Positions 1 through 8,896 of a DNA stretch of 64,000 nt are shown one piece after another (position 1 is the stretch's first letter; the number at the start of each line of letters is the position of its first letter). The translations under genes were made by a program, and so were the position numbers. This stretch comes from Bacteroides sp. CAG:443 (GTDB lineage Bacteria > Bacteroidota > Bacteroidia > Bacteroidales > Bacteroidaceae): NCBI GenBank assembly GCA_000432735.1, contig FR887822.1, positions 48,530-112,529 on the forward strand, read 5' to 3'. The notes below the pieces were generated by a model. The model did no database searches and was not told where the DNA came from. It saw only the letters and a program-made list of their open reading frames with translations.

Positions 1-806
1 TGGATTTCCTGCTGAAAGAGCGTGAAGCCGGAAGAATCAGACATTTGGGATGGTCGTTCCACGGCATCAAGGAAGAATTCGACAAGGCACTTGCCCTGCA
101 CGATAAGGTTCACTGGGATTTTGTACAGATACAGCTGAATTATTCCGACTGGAAACATGCATCGGGCAATAACATCAATGCCGACTATCTGTACAGCGAA
201 GTCACCAAGAAAAACATTCCGGTAGTTGTCATGGAACCATTGCTGGGAGGACGACTTTCGAACATTCCGGAACACGTGTTTACACGTTTGAAAGAACGCA
301 ATCCCGAGGGCAGTGTGGCTTCGTGGGCGTTCCGTTTTGCCGGCTCACCCGAAAAGGTACTGACCGTGTTGAGTGGAATGACATACATGGAACATCTGCA
401 AGACAATATCCGCACGTATTCTCCACTTGTACCGCTTACACAGGAAGAAAAAGACTTCCTCGAAGAGACAGTACAGCTGATGCTGCGCTATCCTACCGTT
501 CCGTGCAACGACTGCAAGTATTGCATGCCTTGCCCTTACGGTATCGACATCCCCGGTATTCTTGTGCATTATAATAAATGTGTGAACGAGGGGTATATGC
601 CGAAGAGCAAGCTCGACGAGAATTACGCCGAGGCACGACGCGCCTTTCTGGTAGGCTACGACCGAAGTGTACCCAAGTTGCGTCAGGCAAGCCACTGCAT
701 CGGATGCAGCCAGTGCGTACCTCACTGCCCGCAGTCCATCGACATACCGAAAGAATTGCACCGCATAGATCAGTATGTAGAACAGCTCAAGCAAGAAACG
801 TTGTAA
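1..806 (+). CDS. Aldo/keto reductase with C-terminal 4Fe-4S domain (5' truncated)
   Basis: The frame is open from base 3, so the gene starts upstream of the window. The visible part is the second half of a TIM-barrel aldo/keto reductase (GWSFHG and QIQLNY segments, then MEPLLGG) followed by two cysteine clusters, CNDCKYCMPCP and CIGCSQCVPHCP, which read as a two-cluster ferredoxin-like C-terminus. This combination is the common Bacteroidales 'aldo/keto reductase, 4Fe-4S' family. Substrate unknown; the Fe-S tail suggests electron transfer rather than simple NADPH-dependent aldehyde reduction. It is followed after 4 bases by the DUF1893 gene, so the two are probably co-transcribed. Confidence 0.88.
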   Translation, partial: DFLLKEREAGRIRHLGWSFHGIKEEFDKALALHDKVHWDFVQIQLNYSDWKHASGNNINADYLYSEVTKKNIPVVVMEPLLGGRLSNIPEHVFTRLKERNPEGSVASWAFRFAGSPEKVLTVLSGMTYMEHLQDNIRTYSPLVPLTQEEKDFLEETVQLMLRYPTVPCNDCKYCMPCPYGIDIPGILVHYNKCVNEGYMPKSKLDENYAEARRAFLVGYDRSVPKLRQASHCIGCSQCVPHCPQSIDIPKELHRIDQYVEQLKQETL

Positions 807-810
807 ACCG

Positions 811-1236
811 ATGGAAGAACTGATTGAGAAACTACATACCGGAGGCTATTCGTGCGTAATAGAAAAGGAAGGAAAAATCCGTACCTTCACCCGGCGCGGA
901 GTAGCCGACCTGTACGACTTGTACGAAAACGAGAAAGCGTTCATGCAAGGTGCCCGCATAGCCGACAAGGTTATCGGGAAGGGAGCGGCTGCTCTTATCG
1001 CATTGGGAAAGATGAAAGAGGTATATACCGACGTCATCAGCACCTCTGCGCTCTCGGTATTGCGTGAGGCAGGTATCCCGGTCCGCTATGCAGAAGAAAC
1101 ACCCTTCATCATCAACCGCGACAAGACCGGCAGATGTCCGCTGGAAACAGCCTGCAAGGATCTAAATACTCCCGAAGAAATGTATCCTGCCATCAAAGCG
1201 TTTGTCGCACAACTCAGAAACAAGAATCATATTTAA
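811..1236 (+). CDS. DUF1893 domain protein
   Basis: A 141-residue soluble protein whose whole length resembles DUF1893: an N-terminal segment starting MEELIEKLHTGGYSCVI, a central ADKVIGKGAAALIALG stretch and a C-terminal part with a cysteine in RCPLETAC. No signal peptide or membrane segment. Biochemical function is not known. It starts 4 bases after the aldo/keto reductase stop and is followed 13 bases later by the ECF S-component gene, so the three probably form one transcript. The identification is by overall pattern, not by a catalytic motif. Confidence 0.72.
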   Translation: MEELIEKLHTGGYSCVIEKEGKIRTFTRRGVADLYDLYENEKAFMQGARIADKVIGKGAAALIALGKMKEVYTDVISTSALSVLREAGIPVRYAEETPFIINRDKTGRCPLETACKDLNTPEEMYPAIKAFVAQLRNKNHI

Positions 1237-1249
1237 ACAGAGACATATC

Positions 1250-1759
1250 ATGAAATCGACCGTAAAACTTTATTCGCTTAACTATACCGAAGTGCAGACT
1301 TACCTGACTGCACTGATGTTCGTAGCCGGAAATATCGTGCTGCCTCAGCTGTTCCACCTCTTCCCCGCAGGAGGAACCACGTGGCTGCCTATCTATTTCT
1401 TTACCCTCATCGGCGCTTACAAGTATGGATGGAAAGCCGGACTGCTGACAGCCATTGCTTCTCCTCTCATCAACTCTTGGTTGTTCGGGATGCCTGCCCC
1501 CGCTGTGCTCCCTGCCATCTTGATGAAATCTGTACTCCTTGCCGCCGGAGCCGGATACATTGCACACTGCAGCAAGCAGGTTTCTGTACTGCTTCTGTTG
1601 CTGGTAGTGGCCTTCTATCAGGTAACAGGCACGCTGGGTGAATGGGCACTGAGCGGCAGTCTGTACACAGCCTTACAAGATTTCCGTATTGGATTGCCGG
1701 GAATGGCATTGCAGGTATTCGGAGGTTATCTCTTTATCAAATATCTCATCTATAAATAA
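1250..1759 (+). CDS. ECF transporter S component (substrate-binding membrane subunit)
   Basis: A 169-residue, very hydrophobic protein with about five to six predicted membrane segments (for example IYFFTLIGAYKYGWKAG and VLLLLLVVAFYQV). Size and topology fit S components of energy-coupling-factor vitamin transporters, which bind the substrate and use shared ATPase and T subunits encoded elsewhere. I chose the ATG at 1250 because the upstream in-frame extension lies inside the DUF1893 gene. The substrate cannot be read from sequence; no riboswitch precedes it. A terminator hairpin follows at 1814-1860. Confidence 0.72.
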   Translation: MKSTVKLYSLNYTEVQTYLTALMFVAGNIVLPQLFHLFPAGGTTWLPIYFFTLIGAYKYGWKAGLLTAIASPLINSWLFGMPAPAVLPAILMKSVLLAAGAGYIAHCSKQVSVLLLLLVVAFYQVTGTLGEWALSGSLYTALQDFRIGLPGMALQVFGGYLFIKYLIYK

Positions 1760-1813
1760 GAGAGATTCGAAACCGGCAAAAGCCCCATCGATTACACACA
1801 CATCGATCATATC

Positions 1814-1860
1814 AAGCCGTTTTGAGCAACAGGTATTCTTTGCTCGGAACGGCTTTCTTC
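1814..1860 (+). terminator. Terminator after the AKR-DUF1893-ECF operon
   Basis: Imperfect inverted repeat AAGCCGTTTTGAGCAA / TTGCTCGGAACGGCTT followed by TTCTTC. Fits a Rho-independent terminator. Confidence 0.6.
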
Positions 1861-1950
1861 GTGATTACATTCATGTTACAAGTTCGTTTCACCCGGCTTC
1901 CAGAGGACAATATCGGCTTAAAAAGGCAGGAATATTTTACAGAAAGCATC

Positions 1951-1958
1951 TATTTTTG
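1951..1958 (+). promoter_or_regulatory. -7 promoter box for the MINPP-like gene
   Basis: TATTTTTG matches the Bacteroidetes TAnnTTTG -7 element, 26 bases before the ATG at 1985. No clear -33 TTG is seen. Confidence 0.5.
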
Positions 1959-1984
1959 CACACTGAATCAATCGAAAAAGTCAA

Positions 1985-3274
1985 ATGAAAGAAACAGTTA
2001 TTTCTATGTTACTGGCCGGACTGCTGTCTGCTCCGGCTTTTGCACAAAGCGCCTTCGAAGAAATCCAGAGCAATCCGGCACTCGCCGCCGGCAAATATTA
2101 CGCCTATCAGGCACCGGAAACATCGCTTACTCCCGCCCCCGAAGGATATACACCGTTTTATATATCTACCTTTGCCCGCCACGGCTCACGCTATCTTACC
2201 AAGAAGAAAAAATACGATACTCCCTTGAGTATCCTGCACGAAGCCGCACAACGGAATCAGCTCACCGCCGACGGGAAACGTGCGCTGGAGATTATTGAGA
2301 GTCTGGCTGCGGAAGCTGAAGGCAGATACGGTGAACTTACGCCCAAAGGTGCCCAGCAGCATCGAGAGCTGATACGCCGTATGTATGCCAACTACCCGCA
2401 AGTTTTTTTGGACGGTACGCATGTAGATGCCCGCTCGACCTACAAGACACGTGCATTTCTCTCGATGGCGGCCGCTTGTGTGGAACTGAAGGGACTGAAT
2501 CCCGAGCTGATCATCACAACCGATGCCAGCGAACACGACGCTTATTATATAAAGTATAAGAATCCAGCCTACGAAGAAATGCATCTGGCCAATGCCGACA
2601 GTGTATACCGTGCAGCCGACAGTGTATATGTTCATCCACAACGACTGATGAAACAACTGTTCGTCGAGCCGGACAGTATAAAGGATCCGGTACAGCTGAT
2701 GGAGGATTTGTTCGAACTCGACGGCATCAGCCAGAGCAGCTACCAGCAGAAAGACCTTTCTTTCCTGTTTACTCCTCGTGAACGTTACGACCTGTGGCAA
2801 CGCAACAACTTTGAATGGTATTACGAAAAAGGAGCTTCTCCGCTGAGCGGCTCGTGTATGTACAAACTGGAACGTAACCTGCTGAAGAATTTCATCGAGA
2901 CAGCCGATACAGTCATCGCTTCGAAGAAAAACGGTGTAACGTTGCGTTACGGACACGATACGAACCTTGCCCCGCTGGCTGCCCTGATGGGTATCAACAA
3001 GCTGACTTGCGCTACGACCGACTGGCAGAAAATAGCCGATACTTACCGCACCTACCGGATTATCCCGATGTGTGGAAACATCCAGCTTATCTTCTTCCGC
3101 AAGCCCGGCAATGACGATATTCTGGTTAAAATTCTACTCAACGAACGGGAAGTCACACTGCCAGTGGATACAAACATGGCACCTTACTACCATTGGAAAG
3201 ATGTATGCAACTACTGGAAACAAATAGAAAAAAGCATACAACTGCCGGCAACCGGTTCCAGTTCCGACGATTAA
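1985..3274 (+). CDS. Secreted histidine-type phosphatase, MINPP/phytase-like
   Basis: A 429-residue histidine phosphatase of the clade-2 (histidine acid phosphatase) type. A signal peptide occupies residues 1-20 (ends APAFA). The catalytic RHGSR is at residues 65-69, with His66 as the expected phosphorylated residue; the proton-donor segment GHD is at 323-325. Length and HD rather than HAE signature resemble Bacteroides multiple inositol polyphosphate phosphatases that hydrolyse phytate; activity on phytate is inferred, not seen. It acts in the periplasm or outside the cell. It is followed by a TonB receptor, lipoprotein and a second phosphatase, which fits release and uptake of phosphate from organic esters. 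Confidence 0.85.
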   Translation: MKETVISMLLAGLLSAPAFAQSAFEEIQSNPALAAGKYYAYQAPETSLTPAPEGYTPFYISTFARHGSRYLTKKKKYDTPLSILHEAAQRNQLTADGKRALEIIESLAAEAEGRYGELTPKGAQQHRELIRRMYANYPQVFLDGTHVDARSTYKTRAFLSMAAACVELKGLNPELIITTDASEHDAYYIKYKNPAYEEMHLANADSVYRAADSVYVHPQRLMKQLFVEPDSIKDPVQLMEDLFELDGISQSSYQQKDLSFLFTPRERYDLWQRNNFEWYYEKGASPLSGSCMYKLERNLLKNFIETADTVIASKKNGVTLRYGHDTNLAPLAALMGINKLTCATTDWQKIADTYRTYRIIPMCGNIQLIFFRKPGNDDILVKILLNEREVTLPVDTNMAPYYHWKDVCNYWKQIEKSIQLPATGSSSDD

Positions 3275-3333
3275 GCCGAAACCGCCCTACAGCCTGTTCT
3301 GAAGGCTTTTTCAAGTTCTTTCAAAAAGGCGCC

Positions 3334-3386
3334 GACGTTTTCTTTTGTTTTTGTACAAAAAATAAAAAGACATGCCGAGGTTTTCC
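3334..3386 (+). repeat. GTAC-palindrome intergenic repeat, copy A (short form)
   Basis: Begins GACGTTTTCT, contains the perfect palindrome TTTTTGTACAAAAA (3348-3361), then AATAAAAAGACATGCCGAGG. It shares order and spelling with copies at 27752-27810 and 40433-40508, but lacks the inner TTTGTACAAA module of those copies. A nearby hairpin AAAACGTGCCCACGTTTT lies at 3389-3406. The 285-base gap 3275-3559 otherwise holds only the promoter of the next gene. Confidence 0.7.
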
Positions 3387-3527
3387 CTAAAACGTGCCCA
3401 CGTTTTTCTGAAAACGTCTGCATGTTTTTTTTCGTCCTCTTCAGGCATCAATAAAAACGTACAACTTTCATTTTATTTTGTATCATTTTTGAAATATCCC
3501 CGAAACCACCATGAAAAACACAAGGCA

Positions 3528-3535
3528 TACATTTG
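3528..3535 (+). promoter_or_regulatory. -7 promoter box for the TonB receptor gene
   Basis: TACATTTG matches TAnnTTTG, 24 bases upstream of the ATG at 3560. Confidence 0.45.
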
Positions 3536-3559
3536 CAGCGTCAAAATAAAAAAACACAG

Positions 3560-6214
3560 ATGAAATCAAGTTTGGTATTAAGTTTACTACTTCTTGCAAC
3601 AACAAACATCCATGCAAGAGACATAAAAGGTAAGGTAACAGACGCACAGACAGGCGAAGAAATTATCGGAGCTTCCATTCTTATCAAGGAAGAACCCGGT
3701 AAAGGTGCAGTATCGGGAATGGACGGAAGCTTTAACCTGTCGGTAGCACGTCCTAAATATACATTGGTATGTTCCTACGTAGGATATAAGAAATGTGAGA
3801 TAGAGATTGGAAATAAGGATACGGAAATCGTCATTCCACTGAAAAGCGACGATGTGGTACTGGAAGGCGTCACGGTGGTAGCGACCAACCCGGGGCGGAC
3901 GGAAGCCGGAGCACGCGGCATCGAACGTTCGGCCATGAATGTGGTAAACGTGATGAGTGCCAAGGCTATCGAACTTTCACCGGATATTACTGTAGCAAAC
4001 GTAATACAGCGTATGTCGGGTGTGACCATCGAACGTAACAGCAGCGGTGAAGGCCAGTACGCTATTCTTCGTGGTATGGACAAGCGTTACAACTATACGT
4101 TGATCAATGGCGTAAAGATTCCGAGTCCAGACAACAAGAACCGTTTCGTTCCGCTGGATATTTTCCCCTCGGAAATGCTCGACCGACTGGAGGTAACCAA
4201 GTCGCTTACCGCCAACATGGAAGGCGACGGAATCGGTGGTGCGGTGAACCTGATCATGAAGGATGCTCCTTCCGAACGACAATTCACAGCCAATATTTCT
4301 ACCGGCTACAACGCCATGTATTTCGACCGCGACTTTCAGTCGTTCAATCACGGAGCCATTGTCAAGCAGTCGCCCTACGAACAGATGGGCAAACCAGAAG
4401 ACAACCGGGTGACAATGGATAATTTCACGACCGACAATCTGCACATGACATGGAAAAAGCCATTGCCCGACCTGACCGCAGGACTGTCTTACGGCGACCG
4501 TTTCTTTCAGGACAAACTGGGTGTAATGCTTGCCGGAAGTTATCTGAATACCTATCGAGGCAAGGAAAGTCAGTTGTATTACCAGCCGGGAACGTCGCAC
4601 AACGGTACTGAATATCGTAACTATTCTTCTCAGCAGACGCGTATCGGAGCACATGCCAAACTCGATTATCACATCAATGCCAATCATAAACTGACGTGGT
4701 ACAACGGCTATATGGACATGCGCGAGGCCGAAGTCCGCGACAGCCACGACGACAAGGAAGGTTCGGTACGCATGAAATGGAACCACCAGTACATCGTCAA
4801 TTCTACCTTGAAGGGAGAACATGCCTTTCTGGATGATGGTGCCCTCCGCCTGAACTGGTCGGCTGTCATATCGAAAGCCTACAGCGAAACCCCTGACAAT
4901 ACGGAAATCTTTATGCAGGGAAGCCACGTACAGACCTCGGGAGCTGCCACCCGCCGGTGGGAACATAATTCCGACAAGGATAAAACGGGGTACGTCGACC
5001 TGATGTACAAGCTGAAACTGAACGACGGTTCTGTATTCGACTTCTCCGCCGGAGGTATGTATCGTGATAAAAAACGCACCAGCTTCTTCAATGAATACAC
5101 GTTCAACTCTGCTACGGGAGTGAAGGATCCGCAGTATCAGGGCGAGGACTGGAACAACTACGACGAGATTCTGTTTACTCCCCAGAAATACGGAAACATC
5201 AGCGACCCGCTGAACTATGACGCTTCGGAAAAGATCGGTGCTGCCTACGGAATGGCAAAATACACCTACCGCAACTGGGAATTCATTGCCGGAGTACGCG
5301 TGGAACACACCAATCAGGGATATGTACTGGAATTTCCTACCGAGAATGCTGATCCGGAAGGTAACCAGAAATATACCGATGTACTGCCGAGCTTCCACGT
5401 AAAATACGGAGTACACAAGAATGCCAACCTGCGCTTCTCGTACGCACGCTCCATCAACCGCCCGAGTTTCTTCGAGATTGTGCCTTACAGCATCATCAAC
5501 GAAGACTATAAGGAAAAAGGTAATCCCGACCTGAAACATACGGTAGCCGACAACATTGACTTACGATATGAATTTTTCCCCAAGACATCCGAACAGTTCA
5601 TGGTGGGCATGTTCTATAAAAGATTACAGAACCCGATTGAATATGGTCTGCTGAACGAGGGACAAGATACTTACTACAAACCGATGAACTTCGGTAATGC
5701 CACCAACCTGGGTGTGGAAGTAGACATCATGAAATACTTCAACTGGTTCGGAATCAAGGCAAACTATACGTATACACATTCTTCCATCACCACAAGCAAG
5801 CGTATCATGGAAGGTAATGACGTAAAAAGTGTTTCACAGACTCGTCCGCTGTTCGGACAGGCTGCCCACGTAGCTAATCTGTCGCTGCTCTTCAAGAGCA
5901 CCAAATACGGCTGGGAAGGACAAATCGCCGGCAGTTATACCGGCAAGCGTCTGAGCGACATTTCCAACTGGTATAACGATGATATCTGGGAAGACGGCTA
6001 TATGCAGCTGGATGCTTCCGTGGAAAAAAGTTTCAAAAACGGTATCAGCCTTTTTGCCAAAGCATCCAACCTGCTGGATACTCCCCTGCTCCGTTTCATT
6101 CAGAGCGGACCGCATACAGAAAGTGTCAGCTCGGAACGCAAGAACGGCAATGTCATCGAACGTAAGGAATGGCACGGACAGTCCATTATGATAGGTTTCA
6201 GATACAAACTATAA
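3560..6214 (+). CDS. TonB-dependent outer-membrane receptor with carboxypeptidase-regulatory-like domain
   Basis: An 884-residue outer-membrane receptor. A signal peptide (ends about IHA) is followed by a CarboxypepD_reg-like beta-sandwich (residues about 20-105, from DIKGKVTDAQTGEEIIGAS), a plug domain (NVVNVMSAKAIELSPD to IGGAVNLIMKDAP) and a beta-barrel ending in an aromatic-rich strand (IMIGFRYKL). The ATG at 3560 gives a proper signal peptide; the longer in-frame start adds only nine charged residues. There is no SusD partner downstream, so it is not a classical glycan SusCD pair. Instead it is followed 38 bases later by a beta-helix lipoprotein and flanked by two phosphatases, so the cargo may be a phosphorylated compound; that is inference. 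Confidence 0.9.
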   Translation: MKSSLVLSLLLLATTNIHARDIKGKVTDAQTGEEIIGASILIKEEPGKGAVSGMDGSFNLSVARPKYTLVCSYVGYKKCEIEIGNKDTEIVIPLKSDDVVLEGVTVVATNPGRTEAGARGIERSAMNVVNVMSAKAIELSPDITVANVIQRMSGVTIERNSSGEGQYAILRGMDKRYNYTLINGVKIPSPDNKNRFVPLDIFPSEMLDRLEVTKSLTANMEGDGIGGAVNLIMKDAPSERQFTANISTGYNAMYFDRDFQSFNHGAIVKQSPYEQMGKPEDNRVTMDNFTTDNLHMTWKKPLPDLTAGLSYGDRFFQDKLGVMLAGSYLNTYRGKESQLYYQPGTSHNGTEYRNYSSQQTRIGAHAKLDYHINANHKLTWYNGYMDMREAEVRDSHDDKEGSVRMKWNHQYIVNSTLKGEHAFLDDGALRLNWSAVISKAYSETPDNTEIFMQGSHVQTSGAATRRWEHNSDKDKTGYVDLMYKLKLNDGSVFDFSAGGMYRDKKRTSFFNEYTFNSATGVKDPQYQGEDWNNYDEILFTPQKYGNISDPLNYDASEKIGAAYGMAKYTYRNWEFIAGVRVEHTNQGYVLEFPTENADPEGNQKYTDVLPSFHVKYGVHKNANLRFSYARSINRPSFFEIVPYSIINEDYKEKGNPDLKHTVADNIDLRYEFFPKTSEQFMVGMFYKRLQNPIEYGLLNEGQDTYYKPMNFGNATNLGVEVDIMKYFNWFGIKANYTYTHSSITTSKRIMEGNDVKSVSQTRPLFGQAAHVANLSLLFKSTKYGWEGQIAGSYTGKRLSDISNWYNDDIWEDGYMQLDASVEKSFKNGISLFAKASNLLDTPLLRFIQSGPHTESVSSERKNGNVIERKEWHGQSIMIGFRYKL

Positions 6215-6252
6215 CTCACTAAAAATAACACTAACACTAATCAAATTACAAC

Positions 6253-7653
6253 ATGAAACTGAGAAATTATTTGCTGGCTGGCACAGCCTTGGTAGCATTA
6301 TCTTTTACAACTGCCTGCTCGGAAGATGAAACTGTCTCAAACGGAAACAACACGGAAACTCCGGGAACCGAGGAAAATGAGAGTCAAACCGACAGCAATG
6401 TCATCGTATGGCCAAGCGATACTATCGTAAACCTGACCAACCATTACACTGTTCCAGAAGGAAAAAGCCTCATCATCAAAGCAGGAGCGCAAATCATCGT
6501 AAGCACTGCCGGAGTTGGAGCCAACCATGCCCCTATAGAATTTACCGTAAACGGAAACTTGTACTGTGAAGGTACTGCCGAAAAACCAGTTTTATTCTCG
6601 GTTCCGGAAGATGAACGTACAGAAGCAAATGCATTGGAAGGTTTGTGGGGAGGTATCGTAGCAACTTCTACCTGCGGAGAAATGCTGATAGATCACACCA
6701 TCATCGAATATACCGGTGCTCAGGTCATTGAAGGTTCTCCGGCAGCCAGCGCAGGTATCTATACTGCCGGCGATGATGCTTACCCGCAGATTACAACCGA
6801 CAACATCAACGGACGTTATGTCATTACTAATTCTATCCTGCGTAACGGCTGGTCGGACGGTATCTACCTGATGGGAGGTAAGGCAATCGTTGCCAACAAT
6901 ATTTTCGCAGCCAACGGATACGACGGTGCTGAAGCAGTAAATATGAAAGCGGGTTGTGTAGCCGACGTCGCAGGAAACATCATGTTCAGCCCGAACACCA
7001 ACGGATTGAAACTGTCAAGCTCAGGTCAGAGTGAAGACCGTGGAATGGCAAAAATCCAGACCTACAACAATACAATCATCAATGCCGGCTGGCGTCGTGA
7101 CGGAGAAAAGGGCGGATGTGTTTATGTAGAAAAGAATGCATTTGCCAATGTATTCAACAACCTGATGGTAAACTGTAAGTTCAGAGCCATGACTCCTAAC
7201 TATGACAAGCCAAACAATCCGGATGAAGGATATTGCAGCCAGTCAGTCATCGACTATAATTACTACGCCTCAGGAACTCAGAAGAGTGATGTAGTATTCA
7301 CAGACGAATCGGGTGTTGCTTATTCATGGGAAGGATATGCTTACGCTCACAAAAACTATTATGAAGGAGTGGTAGATGCACACAGTATCATTACCAAAAC
7401 CGAAGCAGAATGTGCTACCAATGATCCGAAATTCGTCAACTTCCCGATCAACGACGTAGCACTGACCGATTATCTCTATCAGGATGCATGGGACTTCCAT
7501 GTACAAGCAGGTTCTCCGGTCTTGACAGGTGCTTACAGCGGAAACGATGAAGCTATGGCTCCTTATTTCGGAACAGAAGGCTTGAGCATAAATGGACAGA
7601 CTTATACTTCTCCGAAAGTAGAAGCTCGCTTTGGTGCTTACGGAACAAAATAA
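6253..7653 (+). CDS. Outer-membrane lipoprotein with right-handed beta-helix
   Basis: A 466-residue lipoprotein: signal peptide with lipobox FTTAC, lipidated Cys22, then an acidic, low-complexity linker (SNGNNTETPGTEENESQTD) and a body rich in short repeated strands with Asn ladders (IVANNIFAANG, VAGNIMF, YNNTIINAG), typical of a right-handed parallel beta-helix. No catalytic residues of a pectate lyase or GH28 are evident. It follows the TonB receptor by 38 bases and is probably its cell-surface partner, occupying the place SusD has in glycan loci. A terminator follows at 7691. Confidence 0.75.
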   Translation: MKLRNYLLAGTALVALSFTTACSEDETVSNGNNTETPGTEENESQTDSNVIVWPSDTIVNLTNHYTVPEGKSLIIKAGAQIIVSTAGVGANHAPIEFTVNGNLYCEGTAEKPVLFSVPEDERTEANALEGLWGGIVATSTCGEMLIDHTIIEYTGAQVIEGSPAASAGIYTAGDDAYPQITTDNINGRYVITNSILRNGWSDGIYLMGGKAIVANNIFAANGYDGAEAVNMKAGCVADVAGNIMFSPNTNGLKLSSSGQSEDRGMAKIQTYNNTIINAGWRRDGEKGGCVYVEKNAFANVFNNLMVNCKFRAMTPNYDKPNNPDEGYCSQSVIDYNYYASGTQKSDVVFTDESGVAYSWEGYAYAHKNYYEGVVDAHSIITKTEAECATNDPKFVNFPINDVALTDYLYQDAWDFHVQAGSPVLTGAYSGNDEAMAPYFGTEGLSINGQTYTSPKVEARFGAYGTK

Positions 7654-7690
7654 TCATTTCTAAATTGTATATAGAAACTTTGTCAAACAA

Positions 7691-7730
7691 AAAAGGTTCG
7701 GAATATTTTCTGTTTCGGACCTTTTCTTTT
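7691..7730 (+). terminator. Terminator after the receptor-lipoprotein pair
   Basis: AAAAGGTTCGGAA, loop, TTTCGGACCTTTT followed by CTTTT: a stem with two non-Watson-Crick pairs and a U-rich tail. Confidence 0.7.
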
Positions 7731-7749
7731 CCACAAAAAACTTTTCAAG

Positions 7750-7797
7750 GGATGCAAAGATTCATATTCTTTTCAGATTCTGCATCCAACTTTGCAT
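7750..7797 (+). promoter_or_regulatory. Inverted-repeat region upstream of the phosphatase gene
   Basis: Two overlapping inverted repeats: GGATGCA (7750-7756) with TGCATCC (7781-7787), and ATGCAAAG (7752-7759) with CTTTGCAT (7790-7797). The CAACTTTG at 7787-7794 resembles a degenerate -7 box. Could be an operator or a 5' hairpin for the gene at 7819. Confidence 0.35.
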
Positions 7798-7818
7798 AGT
7801 ATTTAAAACACAACCTAT

Positions 7819-8763
7819 ATGAATTCAATCAAGAAAACATTTATCACACTGTGTGTCGCTCTTGCCGCTATAAGCGGATTTGCCCAAAACGCAACGGAAT
7901 GGAAAAAACTGGAAAAGCCAGTCAACTTTATCTTAGCCAATGACTTGGGACGAAACGGTTACTACGACCAGAAGCCCATTGCCGAACTGATGGGCAAAAT
8001 GGCAGAGAATGTCGATATCGAATTTGTAGTAGCTGCCGGCGACGTTCATCACTTTGAAGGTGTCCGCAGCGTAAACGATCCGTTATGGATGACGAACTAC
8101 GAACTTATCTACAGTCATCCGGACCTGATGATTCCCTGGTATCCTGTTCTCGGCAACCATGAGTATCGAGGCAACACTCAGGCTGTCATCGACTACAGCA
8201 ACGTAAGTGCACGCTGGAGAATGCCCGACCGCTACTACACTCGTGTAGAAGAAAATGACGGCGTAACCGTACGACTGGTCATGGTAGATACGGCTCCCTT
8301 GCTGGATAAATACCGGAAGGACACCGAAAAATATCCCGATGCCTGCAAACAGGATATGAACAAGGAACTTGCATGGGTAGACTCAGTACTTACTACAGCC
8401 AAGGAAGACTGGGTACTGGTAGTAGGCCATCATCCTATTTATGCAGACACAGACAAGAGCACTTCCGAACGTATCGATTTACAAAAACGTCTGGACGCTA
8501 TACTTCGCAAGCATAAAAATGTAGATATGTACTTATGCGGACATATACATAACTTCCAGCATGTCCGCCAGCCGAACAGCTCCATCGACTATGTTGTAAA
8601 CACTTCCGGTTCATTGGGTCGGGAAGTCAAGCCTATCGACGGCACAAAATTCTGTAGCAGTGAAACCGGATTTTCACTGATAACAGCCGACAAGAAAGTG
8701 CTGAACCTGCACATGATAAACAAAGAAGGTAAAGTACTTTATACCGTCACCAGAAATAAATAA
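7819..8763 (+). CDS. Secreted purple-acid-phosphatase-type metallophosphoesterase
   Basis: A 314-residue calcineurin-like phosphoesterase with a signal peptide (ends SGFAQ, residue 23). All metal-ligand motifs are present: Asp42 in NDLG, Asp75 in AAGDVHH, Asn113-His114 in LGNHE, His204/His205 in VGHHP and GHIH at 241-244. Spacing fits the small, TRAP-like purple acid phosphatases that dephosphorylate many phosphomonoesters with a di-metal centre. Expected location is the periplasm or exterior. It closes a four-gene stretch with a MINPP-like phosphatase and a TonB receptor, supporting a phosphorus-scavenging role. Confidence 0.85.
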   Translation: MNSIKKTFITLCVALAAISGFAQNATEWKKLEKPVNFILANDLGRNGYYDQKPIAELMGKMAENVDIEFVVAAGDVHHFEGVRSVNDPLWMTNYELIYSHPDLMIPWYPVLGNHEYRGNTQAVIDYSNVSARWRMPDRYYTRVEENDGVTVRLVMVDTAPLLDKYRKDTEKYPDACKQDMNKELAWVDSVLTTAKEDWVLVVGHHPIYADTDKSTSERIDLQKRLDAILRKHKNVDMYLCGHIHNFQHVRQPNSSIDYVVNTSGSLGREVKPIDGTKFCSSETGFSLITADKKVLNLHMINKEGKVLYTVTRNK

Positions 8764-8896
8764 GCGAGCTACAGCGTCTGAGAAAAGTATTTCCTAATTA
8801 ATATTAAAATAACCGTCAAAGAAGAACCTTTTTCGATTCATCCGTTGTTCCTTTTCATAAAAGCAACATAATTATACATATCAAGGAACAATAAAA

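Noticed and set aside
3977..5539. A 520-codon open frame on the minus strand inside the TonB receptor gene
   Set aside because: It is antisense to a gene with clear domain structure; its translation shows no recognisable motif and high Val/Phe, as expected from reversed GC-biased codons.
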